Positions 44,635 to 54,224 of a stretch of 64,000 nt of DNA are shown piece after piece; positions within the stretch are counted from its first letter, which is position 1, and each line of letters starts with the position of its first letter. Source of the DNA: JAWKZG01 sp041396125. Lineage in GTDB: Bacteria > Pseudomonadota > Gammaproteobacteria > Competibacterales > Competibacteraceae. Location: assembly GCA_041396125.1 (NCBI GenBank), contig JAWKZG010000008.1:124001-188000 (forward strand). Reading direction: 5' to 3'. The position numbers were made by a program, and so were the translations under genes. The notes under the pieces were generated by a model. It ran no database searches and was not told where the DNA came from. It worked only from the letters and a program-made list of their open reading frames with translations.

Positions 44635-44804
44635 GCGTTTTATGCCTCACTGGAATCTGTTATCGGGCAGAACAAGCTTGTTCGCTGCGGACATGATAAA
44701 TCCTGCGTAATCTGCATGCTACTATGCGGGGTAAAAGCCGGATCAATACCGGCTATAACGATAACCGCGCCAGTTATTCATCCTAAGCCAGAGGACAACC
44801 CATC

Positions 44805-46016
44805 TTGCAGACATCATTCGATCGCCGTTATGGCATCGTTGCCGCCGCCTTTTCCATTCAGGCCGTCGTCATTGGCGGCATGTTTGCCTACGGTGTTTTT
44901 TTCAAGGTACTGGAAGCCGAGCTTGGCTGGTCGCGCACGCTATTATCGGCCAGTTCTTCGCTGGCGTTTCTGGTGATGGGCATATTCGCCATTCTTGGCG
45001 GACGGCTGAATGATCGCTTCGGGCCGCGCTGGGTGTTGAGTGGCTCCGGTTTATGTTTCGGGCTGGGCTACGCGCTGATGGCTTATATGAGTGCGCCGTG
45101 GCAACTGTTCATACTGTTTGGCGTGCTGGTCGGGTTGGGGATGAGTACCCATGATGTGGTGACGCTGTCGACGATTGCGCGCTGGTTCGAGCGCCGCCGC
45201 GGCATGATGACCGGGGTGGTCAAAGTCGGCACTGCCTGCGGTCAGGTTGTCATTCCCTTGCTGGTTACGGTCTTGATCGCCTCGTTTGGCTGGCGCAACG
45301 CCTGTTTGATACTGGGTTGTGGTTCTGCGCTGGTGCTGGTGCTGGCTGCACAGGGAATGCGTCGTCCTGTCGCGCCGCCGTCAGCGACCGCAGACAGCAC
45401 AGATCGCCCAAAGGTATGGGGAAAATCGCTGTCAGAAGCAGCGCGGACGCCACAGTTCTGGACCCTGTGCGCGGTACAGTTCATGTTTTTCCCGGCCCTG
45501 GTCACTGTGCCTGTGCATATTGTGGCGCACGGCATGGATCTGGGTATGGCGGCAGGCAGTGCAGCGGCCGTGCTGTCCCTGATTGGCGCTGTCAGCATAC
45601 TGGGGCGTCTGTTCGTGGGCATCGTGGTAGACCGTATCGGAGGGCGGCGGTCGTTATTGATCTGTTTCACGCTGCTGCTGCTGAGCTTGCTCTGGTTACG
45701 CAGCACCGATGCGCCCTGGATGTTATTTGTGTTTGCGGTTGTGTACGGCTTTGCCCATGGCGGTTTATTCACTGTGGTGTCGCCGACCGTGGCAGAATTT
45801 TTCGGTATGGCGGAGCACGGTGCAATCTTCGGCATTGTTTTGTTTTTTGGCACCGTTGGCGGAGCTGTCGGGCCGTTGCTCGCGGGCAGTATCTTCGATG
45901 CTACAGGCAGCTATGATATCGCCTTCTCGGGGCTGGCTGTTCTGACGTTTATCGGTTTGCTGCTGGTCGTGTCAATACGACCCGCGCCACTGTCCGCACC
46001 GCTCTCACCGACCTGA
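44805..46016 (+). CDS. MFS transporter (OFA/monocarboxylate-type)
   Basis: 403 residues, 12 predicted helices with the OFA-type opening VVIGGMFAYGVFFKVLEAELGWSRTLLSASSSLAFLVMGIFAILGGRLNDRFGPRWV (loop 2-3 motif GGRLNDRFGPR) and a STIARWFERRRGMMTGVVKVGTACGQVVIPLLV segment. A second copy of the 2-3 loop motif (GIVVDRIGGRRSLL) is at mid-length. The start is a TTG at 44805 after GAGGA; no in-frame ATG comes before the first helix. Likely carries a carboxylate; ligand unknown. Confidence 0.87.
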   Translation: MQTSFDRRYGIVAAAFSIQAVVIGGMFAYGVFFKVLEAELGWSRTLLSASSSLAFLVMGIFAILGGRLNDRFGPRWVLSGSGLCFGLGYALMAYMSAPWQLFILFGVLVGLGMSTHDVVTLSTIARWFERRRGMMTGVVKVGTACGQVVIPLLVTVLIASFGWRNACLILGCGSALVLVLAAQGMRRPVAPPSATADSTDRPKVWGKSLSEAARTPQFWTLCAVQFMFFPALVTVPVHIVAHGMDLGMAAGSAAAVLSLIGAVSILGRLFVGIVVDRIGGRRSLLICFTLLLLSLLWLRSTDAPWMLFVFAVVYGFAHGGLFTVVSPTVAEFFGMAEHGAIFGIVLFFGTVGGAVGPLLAGSIFDATGSYDIAFSGLAVLTFIGLLLVVSIRPAPLSAPLSPT

Positions 46017-46096
46017 GTCTGACTCGGTTTGGTTTAATCTGGCACTATCAATTACAGTAGTGTGGTACACGCACTTACAATCAGGGAGATAACAGT

Positions 46097-46477
46097 ATGA
46101 GCATCACCCGGCACGGCCTGTTTATTGGTATCGAACGCGTCGACAATACATTTTTTCTTTCGCTTAAAGCTGTTGGCAAACTCACGCATGCCGATTATGA
46201 CAAGATCAATCCACTGATTGATGCAGCGCTCGACGGGGTTAAAGACCCGCAGGTCAACGTGTTTATTGACGCCTCGGAACTGGAAGGCTGGGAGTTAAGA
46301 GCCGCCTGGGATGACTTTAAACTGGGCCTGAAGCACGGCAGCGAATTTAACAAAATTGCGATTTTCGGCAATAAAAAATGGCAGCAATACGCAGCGAAAA
46401 TAGCAACATGGTTTACCTTCGGTGAGGTCAAATATTTTGAGGATGCCACAACAGCGCTCAGCTGGCTGCAGGAATGA
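46097..46477 (+). CDS. SpoIIAA-like (STAS-like) protein
   Basis: 126 residues: FFLSLKAVGKLTHADYDKINPLIDAAL, VNVFIDASELEGWELRAAWDDFKLGLKHGSEFNKIAIFGNKKWQQYAAKIATWF, TFGEVKYFEDATTALSWLQE. This is the SpoIIAA-like fold (PF11964-type) that occurs as a small cytoplasmic protein in many Proteobacteria. It has no clear phosphorylated Ser. Good ribosome-binding site (AGGGAGATAACAGT). It sits between the MFS gene and a GGDEF-EAL gene; link unproven. Confidence 0.85.
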   Translation: MSITRHGLFIGIERVDNTFFLSLKAVGKLTHADYDKINPLIDAALDGVKDPQVNVFIDASELEGWELRAAWDDFKLGLKHGSEFNKIAIFGNKKWQQYAAKIATWFTFGEVKYFEDATTALSWLQE

Positions 46478-46596
46478 TAAAACCGCGCAGCGGCGTGCAG
46501 TGCAGTGATGTGGCTTATTAAGCAATCCGCAGCGCGCGGTTGGATTTATGCCGGGCAGGCGGCGGGCGTGTCCGGCACGACACACGGGTTCCGGTC

Positions 46597-48909
46597 ATGC
46601 TGAAGCGCTGGCTGCGTTCTGCAACAGAACCGCTCATTTTGTTTCCGGTACTGGCGGTACTTATCCTGACGGTGATCTGGGGTACGACCCTGCACCTTAT
46701 CAAGGTCGAATACGCAGTAGCCGAAAATACGGCGATGCTCTCCAGCAATGAGCTGGGCCTGACATATGAAGCACAGGTTGTACGTGCGTTGCGTGAAATT
46801 GACCAGACCCTCAAGGTTGTCAAATTCACGTATGAGCTTGGTCATGAGCAAGCCGGGCTGGAGGTGCTGAAAGCCAGGGGTTTGTTGCCGCCGGATCTGC
46901 TGTTTGTGGTTAGTGTGACGGACCGTAATGGCACTATCGTAGCCAGTACCCGTGAGCCCTCTATACCCTCTGTTGCCGACCAGGATTATTTCCAGTTGCT
47001 ACGTCAGGACGATGTTCTCGCGGTCGGGCGTACGCAATTGCGCCCAAACCCGGATTTGGACTCGGGCCCAGATTCGGGCCCGGATTTGGGCACCGAAGAG
47101 TGGATTCTGCCGTTCAGTCGTCGGCTCAATGCAGCGGATGGCACTTTTGCCGGTATCGTAATTGTTGCGGTCGATGCGAGTTACTTTGTCAGCGGCTACG
47201 AATCCTCGAAGTTAGGTGAGCACGGTGTGCTGGGTTTGCTGGGTACCGATGGCCTGTTTCGGGTCAGACGCAGCGGAGACACCGTGTCTTATGGCGAGCA
47301 GGTTGATTATGCCGCGGTGCTGCCCGTCACCACCGATACAGCGGATAGCGGTGTCAGGCTGTCGAACAACCCGTGGGACGGTGTACAGCGCTATATCAGT
47401 GCCCACGAACTGTATAATTTTCCACTGGCTATTATTGTGGGTTTGTCGGCAGAGGAACAACTCATCGGTGCGCGCCAGAATATGCGAACCTATTTGTGGC
47501 GCGCATCGATTGGCAGTCTTCTGCTGAGCCTTATCGTCGCAGTGCTGGGGTATATGAGCTGGCAGCTCGCACTCAGTCGACAGCGGGCTGCCGTAGAGCA
47601 GGTCGCGCACGCCAAACGCGTCGAACATCTGGCCTATCACGATGGTCTCACAGCATTACCAAATCGCAGCCTGTTCAGCAAGTTGCTGGAACAAAGCATC
47701 AACCAGGCGCAGCGCTATAACCGGCAACTGGCGGTGCTGTTTCTCGATCTCGATGGTTTCAAACTGGTCAACGATTCCCTGGGTCACGAAGCCGGTGATC
47801 AATTGCTGCAGGAGGTCGCAGCCAGACTCAAGACCTGCTTGCGCGACAGCGATACGGTGGCTCGCCTGGGCGGGGATGAATTTGTCGTCCTGCTGGCCGA
47901 GCAGAGTGGGGAAAATAATGTGGCAGCCGTAGCCCAGAAAATACTTTTCGCTCTCGCTCGGCCTTTTATCCTGACCGGCCAGGAGTGGCGTATCACCGGT
48001 AGCATCGGTATCAGCACCTATCCGCAAGACGGCCTGGATGAGCAGACGCTGAAAAAATGCGCTGATCTCGCAATGTATCAGGCGAAAGAGCAGGGCAAGA
48101 ATAATTTCCAGTTTTATTCCACAGCAATGGATCGCAATTCGCTGGCCCGATCCACGCTGGAGTCAGGCTTGCGGTACGCGCTGGAGCGGGGGGAATTTCA
48201 ACTGTACTACCAGGCCAAGCGGGATGTTCGTACTGAGCGTATCACCGGTACGGAAGCACTGCTGCGTTGGCAGCATCCCGAACTGGGCACGGTCGCGCCG
48301 CTGCAATTTATACCGATCGCAGAGGAAACCGGTCTGATCATACCGATTGGCAAATGGGTGCTCAGGACCGCCTGCCAGCAGAATGTGGCGTGGCAGCAGC
48401 AGGGATTTCCCCCGTTGCATGTTGCGGTCAATCTGACGGCGCGGCAGTTTTTCGATGAATATCTGCTGCCGGACCTGATCGATATACTCGCGAGCACCGG
48501 CATGGATGGGCGTCTGCTGGAGCTGGAAATCCATGAAAGTTTCTTGTTGCGCGATGTCCAAAAAACGCTCCGCATAATGACCGCACTTAATGCACAAGGC
48601 ATCCGGGTCGCGGTTGACGATTTTGGTATCGGCTATGGCACGCTGGCTACGCTAAAGCAGTTCCCGCTCAATACGATCAAAATAGACCGTTCCTTTATCC
48701 GTGATCTCGCCAGTGTTGCCGAGGATCGGGACTTGATCGATGCAGTGGTTGCCATAGGCCGGAAATTGAGCCTGACTGTAGTGGCTCAGGGAGTGGAAAC
48801 AAAAGATCAGGCTGAGTATTTACGCCAGCACTCCTGCGATGAAATACAAGGCTTTTATCTCAACAAACCCCTGCCAGCAGATCAGATTGCCGAACTTCTG
48901 CGCAGCTAA
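46597..48909 (+). CDS. Membrane GGDEF-EAL protein with extracytoplasmic sensor (dCACHE/CHASE-like)
   Basis: 770 residues from the ATG at 46597; a longer frame from 46540 lacks a ribosome-binding site. Helix 1 (LILFPVLAVLILTVIWGTTLHLI) and helix 2 (ASIGSLLLSLIVAVLGYMSW, ~residue 320) bracket a periplasmic sensor domain of ~270 residues. The GGDEF domain has HDGLTALPNRSLF, LDLDGFKLVNDSLGHEAGDQLL and RLGGDEFVVLL, intact. The EAL domain has TGTEALLRWQHPELG, ELEIHESFLLRD, AVDDFGIGYGTLATLKQFPLNTIKID and VVAQGVETKDQA; the metal-site acids are kept (Gln replaces the usual first Glu of AEGVE). Both c-di-GMP synthesis and breakdown are possible. A short Asp-Ser-Gly-Pro repeat (PDLDSGPDSGPDLG) lies in the sensor. 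Confidence 0.9.
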   Translation: MLKRWLRSATEPLILFPVLAVLILTVIWGTTLHLIKVEYAVAENTAMLSSNELGLTYEAQVVRALREIDQTLKVVKFTYELGHEQAGLEVLKARGLLPPDLLFVVSVTDRNGTIVASTREPSIPSVADQDYFQLLRQDDVLAVGRTQLRPNPDLDSGPDSGPDLGTEEWILPFSRRLNAADGTFAGIVIVAVDASYFVSGYESSKLGEHGVLGLLGTDGLFRVRRSGDTVSYGEQVDYAAVLPVTTDTADSGVRLSNNPWDGVQRYISAHELYNFPLAIIVGLSAEEQLIGARQNMRTYLWRASIGSLLLSLIVAVLGYMSWQLALSRQRAAVEQVAHAKRVEHLAYHDGLTALPNRSLFSKLLEQSINQAQRYNRQLAVLFLDLDGFKLVNDSLGHEAGDQLLQEVAARLKTCLRDSDTVARLGGDEFVVLLAEQSGENNVAAVAQKILFALARPFILTGQEWRITGSIGISTYPQDGLDEQTLKKCADLAMYQAKEQGKNNFQFYSTAMDRNSLARSTLESGLRYALERGEFQLYYQAKRDVRTERITGTEALLRWQHPELGTVAPLQFIPIAEETGLIIPIGKWVLRTACQQNVAWQQQGFPPLHVAVNLTARQFFDEYLLPDLIDILASTGMDGRLLELEIHESFLLRDVQKTLRIMTALNAQGIRVAVDDFGIGYGTLATLKQFPLNTIKIDRSFIRDLASVAEDRDLIDAVVAIGRKLSLTVVAQGVETKDQAEYLRQHSCDEIQGFYLNKPLPADQIAELLRS

Positions 48910-48947
48910 TCGGGATAGATGTCATTGCCGTCGTTGAAATTTGTTTT

Positions 48948-49409
48948 CTAATCAACAGGTTGATTTGGCGGAAGCACGACTTTGACGCTATCGTCCACCT
49001 GCGTGTGATCGATGTAACCGATAGCCTCGGGATGCTCAGCCAAATACTGCTTCACCTCAGCACTGTTCGCAACTTCCCGGGGTGGCTGGCCGCGGCCGGT
49101 GAAAATAATCTTCGACCAGTGCGCCTTGATCTGCGCGGGGGATTTTCCAGCGAACTTGAGGTAGAACGCATTGCGGGCCGTGGAGCCTTCAGCCTGATCG
49201 ATCGGTACCGCCCGGCGGCCATCCGGGAAACGGGTTGTTGCGCCCAGAAAGATAGCCAGGACCTGGTTTTTGCTCAGTGTGGTCACAGGATTATGGACAG
49301 ATACCACCGCCACCATATCCGCTACAGCGCTACCCGTACCGAGCGCGAGCGCGAGTACGATTGCCAGCAGAACGGCAGGGCTCCGCGAGGTTATGATCTT
49401 CTTCATCAA
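48948..49409 (-). CDS. Short PstS-like periplasmic phosphate-binding protein
   Basis: 153 residues with a signal peptide (SPAVLLAIVLALALGTGSAVAD). The mature part, VAVVSVHNPVTTLSKNQVLAIFLGATTRFPDGRRAVPIDQAEGSTARNAFYLKFAG and a C-terminal AIGYIDHTQVDDSVKVV, is the one-lobe PstS-like fold of small PBP-like proteins, about half the size of PstS. The start overlaps the porin gene stop by four bases. No pst transport genes are near, so it is not a normal uptake system; it may be a periplasmic sensor or scavenger partner of the porin. Confidence 0.82.
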   Translation of the reverse strand: MMKKIITSRSPAVLLAIVLALALGTGSAVADMVAVVSVHNPVTTLSKNQVLAIFLGATTRFPDGRRAVPIDQAEGSTARNAFYLKFAGKSPAQIKAHWSKIIFTGRGQPPREVANSAEVKQYLAEHPEAIGYIDHTQVDDSVKVVLPPNQPVD

Positions 49410-50704
49410 AATACGAAATTAATTGTGGCGCTAAATACGTTAAAACTACCGCCCGGCTGAAAGTTTGGCTGGATGTTGGTCAATACGCCGGGCGAGTTGT
49501 CACCGAGACGAACATGGTCAAATTGCAGCTTGAGGGCGGCATTGTTCATAAAATCCCAGCGTGCGCCGATGGAAATACTCTGTTGTTCGGGGCTTGCTGC
49601 CAGAATCGAATTAAGACCGGCATTGAGGCCGGTCGCAATCCCCGCCAGCTCAGGCGGCAAGGCGGATACGTCCAGGCCGGGATCGGAAGTATTACTGGTG
49701 GCTTTCACTTGAGCATAGGTGAGATAAGGCGTGATCTTGCCGAAACGATAGCCGCCGCTGATATACCAGGCGGTATTGTCACCGGCAAAACAATCGGCCT
49801 CTCTTCTGGCCAACTCACTGGTCAAGAACCAATCGCCTGGATCATAGCTTGCGCCAACGCTTGCCAGCGTAATGCGCTTATTGTCGCAATCATATGTGTC
49901 CGCAAGCGCAACCCCTGCCGGCCCAAAGAATCTGAACGCGTCGAAAAAAGGTTTGAACTCTTCCAGGGTCGTGCGATTTTGGTAATAACCCAGGCGCACG
50001 GTCCATGGGCCGTATTCAGTTGTGTTAAAGAGACCCCATTGATCCCGCCCTTTGACATTGCTGCCGTTCTTATCGGTTGAGGTCAATTGGCCGTAAACAG
50101 CCTGGATAGTGTTTGTGACCTCGCCGAAGCGCAGACGATAGTTGGTATCAATACCGTCGTTTTTAGTGATGGGTACAAGATTGTACACTTCGATGGGTGG
50201 GCGCACCCAGGGCGTGATAAAACCCACTTTGCGATAGTCGGAGGCCATAAAGTTTGGCAACACGACCCGACCGGCCCGCACGAAGAAATCCGGTGTGAAC
50301 TGATACTTGATATTCGCCCACTCCACCTGTGGCCGATAGGCGTTATCGTAATTCTGCTCCACAATAATTTGCACCACTGCGGAAAGCTGTGGCGTGAAAG
50401 TGGCGGTGAGTTGCCCGCCTAGCAGGCTGTCTACATCGGCACTCCAGCTGCATGTATAGCCAGCCCCATTGGGCTTGAAAACACTGGACGTGAAGTCCGC
50501 CTGATCCTCGCTCGAGTGCACCACACCCAACGTGCCAAACCCGCTGAATGAGAACATCGGCGTGTTGTTTTCATCGTCGAGCCCATTATTGTCGGGCCCG
50601 TTGTCGCTTTGGGCGCTCGCGCTGATGGCATACACATACAGCAGTGCCATGGCAAGCAGGGTGGCGGTAGTTCTTCTATAAGGCATGCGTTTTAATACGC
50701 TCAT
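49406..50704 (-). CDS. Outer-membrane porin-like protein
   Basis: 432 residues, signal peptide (ATLLAMALLYVYAISASAQS), then alternate polar-hydrophobic beta strands and a final Phe (FSATINFVF), the C-terminal signature of outer-membrane beta barrels. Two Cys pairs appear in loops (YTCSW and DTYDCDN, READCFAG). GFGTLGVVHSS at the mature N-terminus and ARWDFMNNAALKLQFDHVRL near the end are seen in general porins. It precedes and overlaps the PstS-like gene on the same strand, so the two are likely co-expressed. Confidence 0.82.
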   Translation of the reverse strand: MSVLKRMPYRRTTATLLAMALLYVYAISASAQSDNGPDNNGLDDENNTPMFSFSGFGTLGVVHSSEDQADFTSSVFKPNGAGYTCSWSADVDSLLGGQLTATFTPQLSAVVQIIVEQNYDNAYRPQVEWANIKYQFTPDFFVRAGRVVLPNFMASDYRKVGFITPWVRPPIEVYNLVPITKNDGIDTNYRLRFGEVTNTIQAVYGQLTSTDKNGSNVKGRDQWGLFNTTEYGPWTVRLGYYQNRTTLEEFKPFFDAFRFFGPAGVALADTYDCDNKRITLASVGASYDPGDWFLTSELARREADCFAGDNTAWYISGGYRFGKITPYLTYAQVKATSNTSDPGLDVSALPPELAGIATGLNAGLNSILAASPEQQSISIGARWDFMNNAALKLQFDHVRLGDNSPGVLTNIQPNFQPGGSFNVFSATINFVF

Positions 50705-51002
50705 CTGTTATTCAATGTGATTATAGTTGCACGATCCAGGTAATCATCAAGCCGATATTCAATGCGATGATATGCTGCATGATTTAAGCAATGATCAAGC
50801 CGATTTCCACAGCAGTAGTTGTTGGTAGCTTTTCTGGTTTAAACTTATGTAATTAAATGTATTGGATGACATGCTGGTGTCTATAAATTGTGATGGTTAG
50901 CGCCATTTTTGAGCAAAAACGTATTATTTTTGGAGTTGCAAGCTCACTTTTGGAAACGGTATTAGTACGAAATCAGCAGGGTGCTGCAATATGATTTAGC
51001 TG
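50705..51002. other. Divergent intergenic region
   Basis: 298 bp, moderately AT-rich, between the divergent porin and sensor-cyclase genes. It should hold both promoters; I cannot fix -35/-10 boxes or an operator. Confidence 0.35.
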
Positions 51003-54000
51003 ATGGTGCAGATAGCTGACCGGCTGGCTTTCCCAATTGTGCGCCGAGTTCCCACTGTGGCAACTCGCCAAACTGCGGGCTTGATATCATTATTGTTGCG
51101 TTATCTGTTATCTGCTTGTCTTTTGACGGCTGGCGGGCCAGCCCAGGCAGATAACAATCCAGCCAAACCATTGGTCGTTGGCAGTGAGCAGGACTACCCC
51201 CCTTTTGCTACAGGCACCACTGATCAAACCGCAGGGGGCTTTAGCGTCGAGTTATGGAAGGCGGTCGCGGCTGAAAGCGGGCTTGATTATGTCATCCACG
51301 TTAGGCCTTTTCATACGCTTCTGCAGGACTTTAAAGCCGGCAAAATTGATGTGCTGCTCAACCTTGCCCAATCCGACGAACGCCGCAAGTTTGCCGATTT
51401 CACCGTCCCGCATGTTATTGTCAGTGGTGCTATTTTCGTGCGGAAAGGCGAGTCCGGTATCCGTTCGGAAGCCGATCTTGCGGGTAAATCCATCCTCGTT
51501 CTGAAAGCCGATCTGGCGCAGGACTATGCGGTTGCAAAAGGCTGGCAGCAAGACTTGGTGCCAGTGGACACGGTCGAGGAGGGCTTTTCCCTGCTCGCCG
51601 CCGGCCAACATGATGCCATGCTGCTGGGTAAACTGACCGGCTTGCTGACATTGCAGAAGCTGGGACTCAGCACTATTGAAACGCTAGACATAAGACCTGA
51701 TTTCTCCCAAAAATTCGCGTTCGCTGTCCCGAAGGGAGAAGCAGCCTTGCTTGCTACGATCAACGAGGGTCTGGCTGTAAGCAAGACCAATGGCGGTTAC
51801 GATGCGCTGTACAACGAGTGGTTCGGTATCCTGACAGAAGCAACGCTGGAGCAGACACTGCGCAGGTATGGCGTGGTCATAATCCTGCTATTGCTGGCCA
51901 ATGCGGGCATTGCGGGCTATTTACTTTACAGACGTCACATCGGACGCAGGCAGATCGAGGCTGCCCGGCAAGAAGCGCTGGGGCGTCTGCAGAGCATTGC
52001 CAGCCAACTGCCAGGTGTTATTTTTCAATACGTTCAGCGTCCCGATGGCAGTGCTTATATTCCTTATGCCAGTGACGCGCTTTATGATATTTACCGGCTG
52101 CGGCCTGAAGAGGTTCGCGACGATGCATCTCCGGTATTCGCGCTGATTCACCCGGATGATCTTGATGCTCTCGTCGCTTCGGTTCAGGAAGCCGCAGAAA
52201 CCTTGAAGCCGTGGCGGCATGAATATCGAGCCCGGTTTCACGATGGCACCGTGCACTGGCTGTATGGTAATGCCTTGTTGCATAAAGAGCCTGATGGCAC
52301 CGTAATGTTCCAGGGTTTCATCACCAATATTACTGACCGCAAACTGATTGAAACAGAGCTGCATGTCGCGGCTACAGCGTTCGAATCGCAAGAGAGTATC
52401 CTCGTGACCGACGCCGATAATGTCATTTTACGGGTCAATCATGCTTTCACCGAGAGTACCGGCTATAGCGCCGCCGACGTCTTGGGCAAGACGCCCGCTA
52501 TTCTCAAATCAGGTCGGCACGACGCTGATTTTTATGCCGCAATGTGGGCGTCTATTAACGCGACGGGCAAGTGGCAGGGTGAAATCTGGAACCGGCGGAA
52601 AAACGGTGACATCATCCCTGAATGGCTGACCATCACAGCGGTCAAGACCGACGATGGAACCATAACCCATTATGTTGCTACCCATATTGACATCACTTTG
52701 CGCAAGGCGGCGGAAGAAGAAATCAGACAGTTGGCTTTTATGATGCGCTGACGCAGCTGCCCAACCGGCGCCTGATGATGGATCGGCTCCAGCACGCGCT
52801 GGTGTCCTGTAACCGCGACGGTCACCGGCTGGCATTGCTTTTTATCGATCTGGATAACTTTAAAACGCTCAATGATACTCTGGGCCATGATCGGGGCGAT
52901 CTTTTATTGCGACAGGTTGCGCAACGTCTGCTGGCCTGTGTCCGCGAGAGCGATACCGTAGCCCGTTTGGGCGGGGATGAGTTTGTGGTTATTCTGGAGA
53001 GATTAAGTGACCATACCCGGGAAGCTATCACGGAAGCAGAAGCCACCGGCGAAAAAATCCTCAATAATCTTAACCAGCCTTATCAGATCGTCGGCAATGA
53101 GTGCCACAGCACGCCAAGTATTGGTATCACGCTTTCCAGGCGCTCCAACGAAACTGTAGACGATCTCTTGAAACGAGCCGATATCGCCATGTATCAGGCT
53201 AAGGCGGCCGGCCGCAATGCCCTGCGTTTCTTTGATCCGAAAATGCAGGCGGCGGTGACTGCCCGTGTCGGGCTGGAAATGGATTTGCGTCAGGCCCTTG
53301 CCGCAAATCAGTTCGAGCTGTATTTCCAGGCCCAGGTACAGCATGAACAGAAAATTATCGGTGCCGAAGCCTTGTTACGCTGGAGACACCCTGACCGTGG
53401 TCTGGTTGCCCCTCTGGATTTCATTCCACTGGCCGAGGAAACCGGCCTGATTCTGCCCATCGGCCAGTGGGTGCTGGAAACCGCCTGTGCGCAGCTTAAA
53501 GCGTGGGAACGCAATAGCAACACCCGGCACCTGCAACTGGCTGTTAATGTCAGCCCGCGACAATTTCATCAGGCGGATTTTGCCAATCAGGTACAAGAAA
53601 CCCTGCGTCGGTATCAGGTCAATGCTAACCGGCTTGAGTTTGAACTGACGGAAAGTCTGGTGCTGGACGATATTGACGATACCATCACCAAAATGCATGC
53701 CCTTAAGGCTATCGGGCTGCACTTTTCCATGGATGATTTCGGCACCGGTTATTCATCCTTGGCCTATCTGACCCGGTTACCGCTCGACACGCTGAAAATC
53801 GACAAATCCTTTGTGCATAATATCGGCTTGAAAACCACCGACGCGGTTATTGTGACCATCATCGGCATGGCCAGAAATCTGGGCATGGGGGTAATTGCCG
53901 AGGGGGTAGAGACGGAACAGCAATGCAGATTTCTGGCGCAACACGGCTGTCCTGTCTGTCAGGGCTATCGGTTTGGCAGGCCGGGGGTGCTGAGTCACTT

Positions 54001-54052
54001 TGAAGCGCAGCTGGAAGGATTCAGTTGTGAGGATGTTGCCCAATCGTGCTAA
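51003..54052 (+). pseudogene. Periplasmic binding domain-PAS-PAS-GGDEF-EAL sensor protein, one frameshift
   Basis: Frame 1 starts at the ATG at 51003: membrane segment/signal, then an SBP_bac_3 domain (PLVVGSEQDYPPFATGTTDQTAGGFSVELWKAVA, residues ~56-280), a helix (YGVVIILLLLANAGIAGYLLY), and two PAS domains (QLPGVIFQYVQRPDG; AFESQESILVTDADNVILRVNHAFTESTGY with PAC). It ends in RQLAFMMR at a TGA. Frame 2 continues as ALTQLPNRRLMMDRLQHAL, GGDEF with RLGGDEFVVIL and EAL with IGAEALLRWRHPDRG, FELTESLVLDD, SMDDFGTGYSSLAYL, AEGVETEQQ. A fifth T in the T4 run at 52736-52739 gives RQLAFYDALTQLPNRR, the usual linker. Full length ~1016 residues, both catalytic domains complete. The loss may be an error. 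Confidence 0.85.
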
Positions 54053-54224
54053 AGCGCATATACGTATACGGTATTTAGTAGGGTGTTTTATTGAGGCCGC
54101 ACGGGCAGTAAGTCACAGACACTTTTTTTGAGCACAGACGCAACCCCAAAACGCAACCCCAAAATACAACCCTAGTCGAGCGGAACAGCACCGGTTCCGG
54201 CACTACAGTCACGTGGAGAATGTT

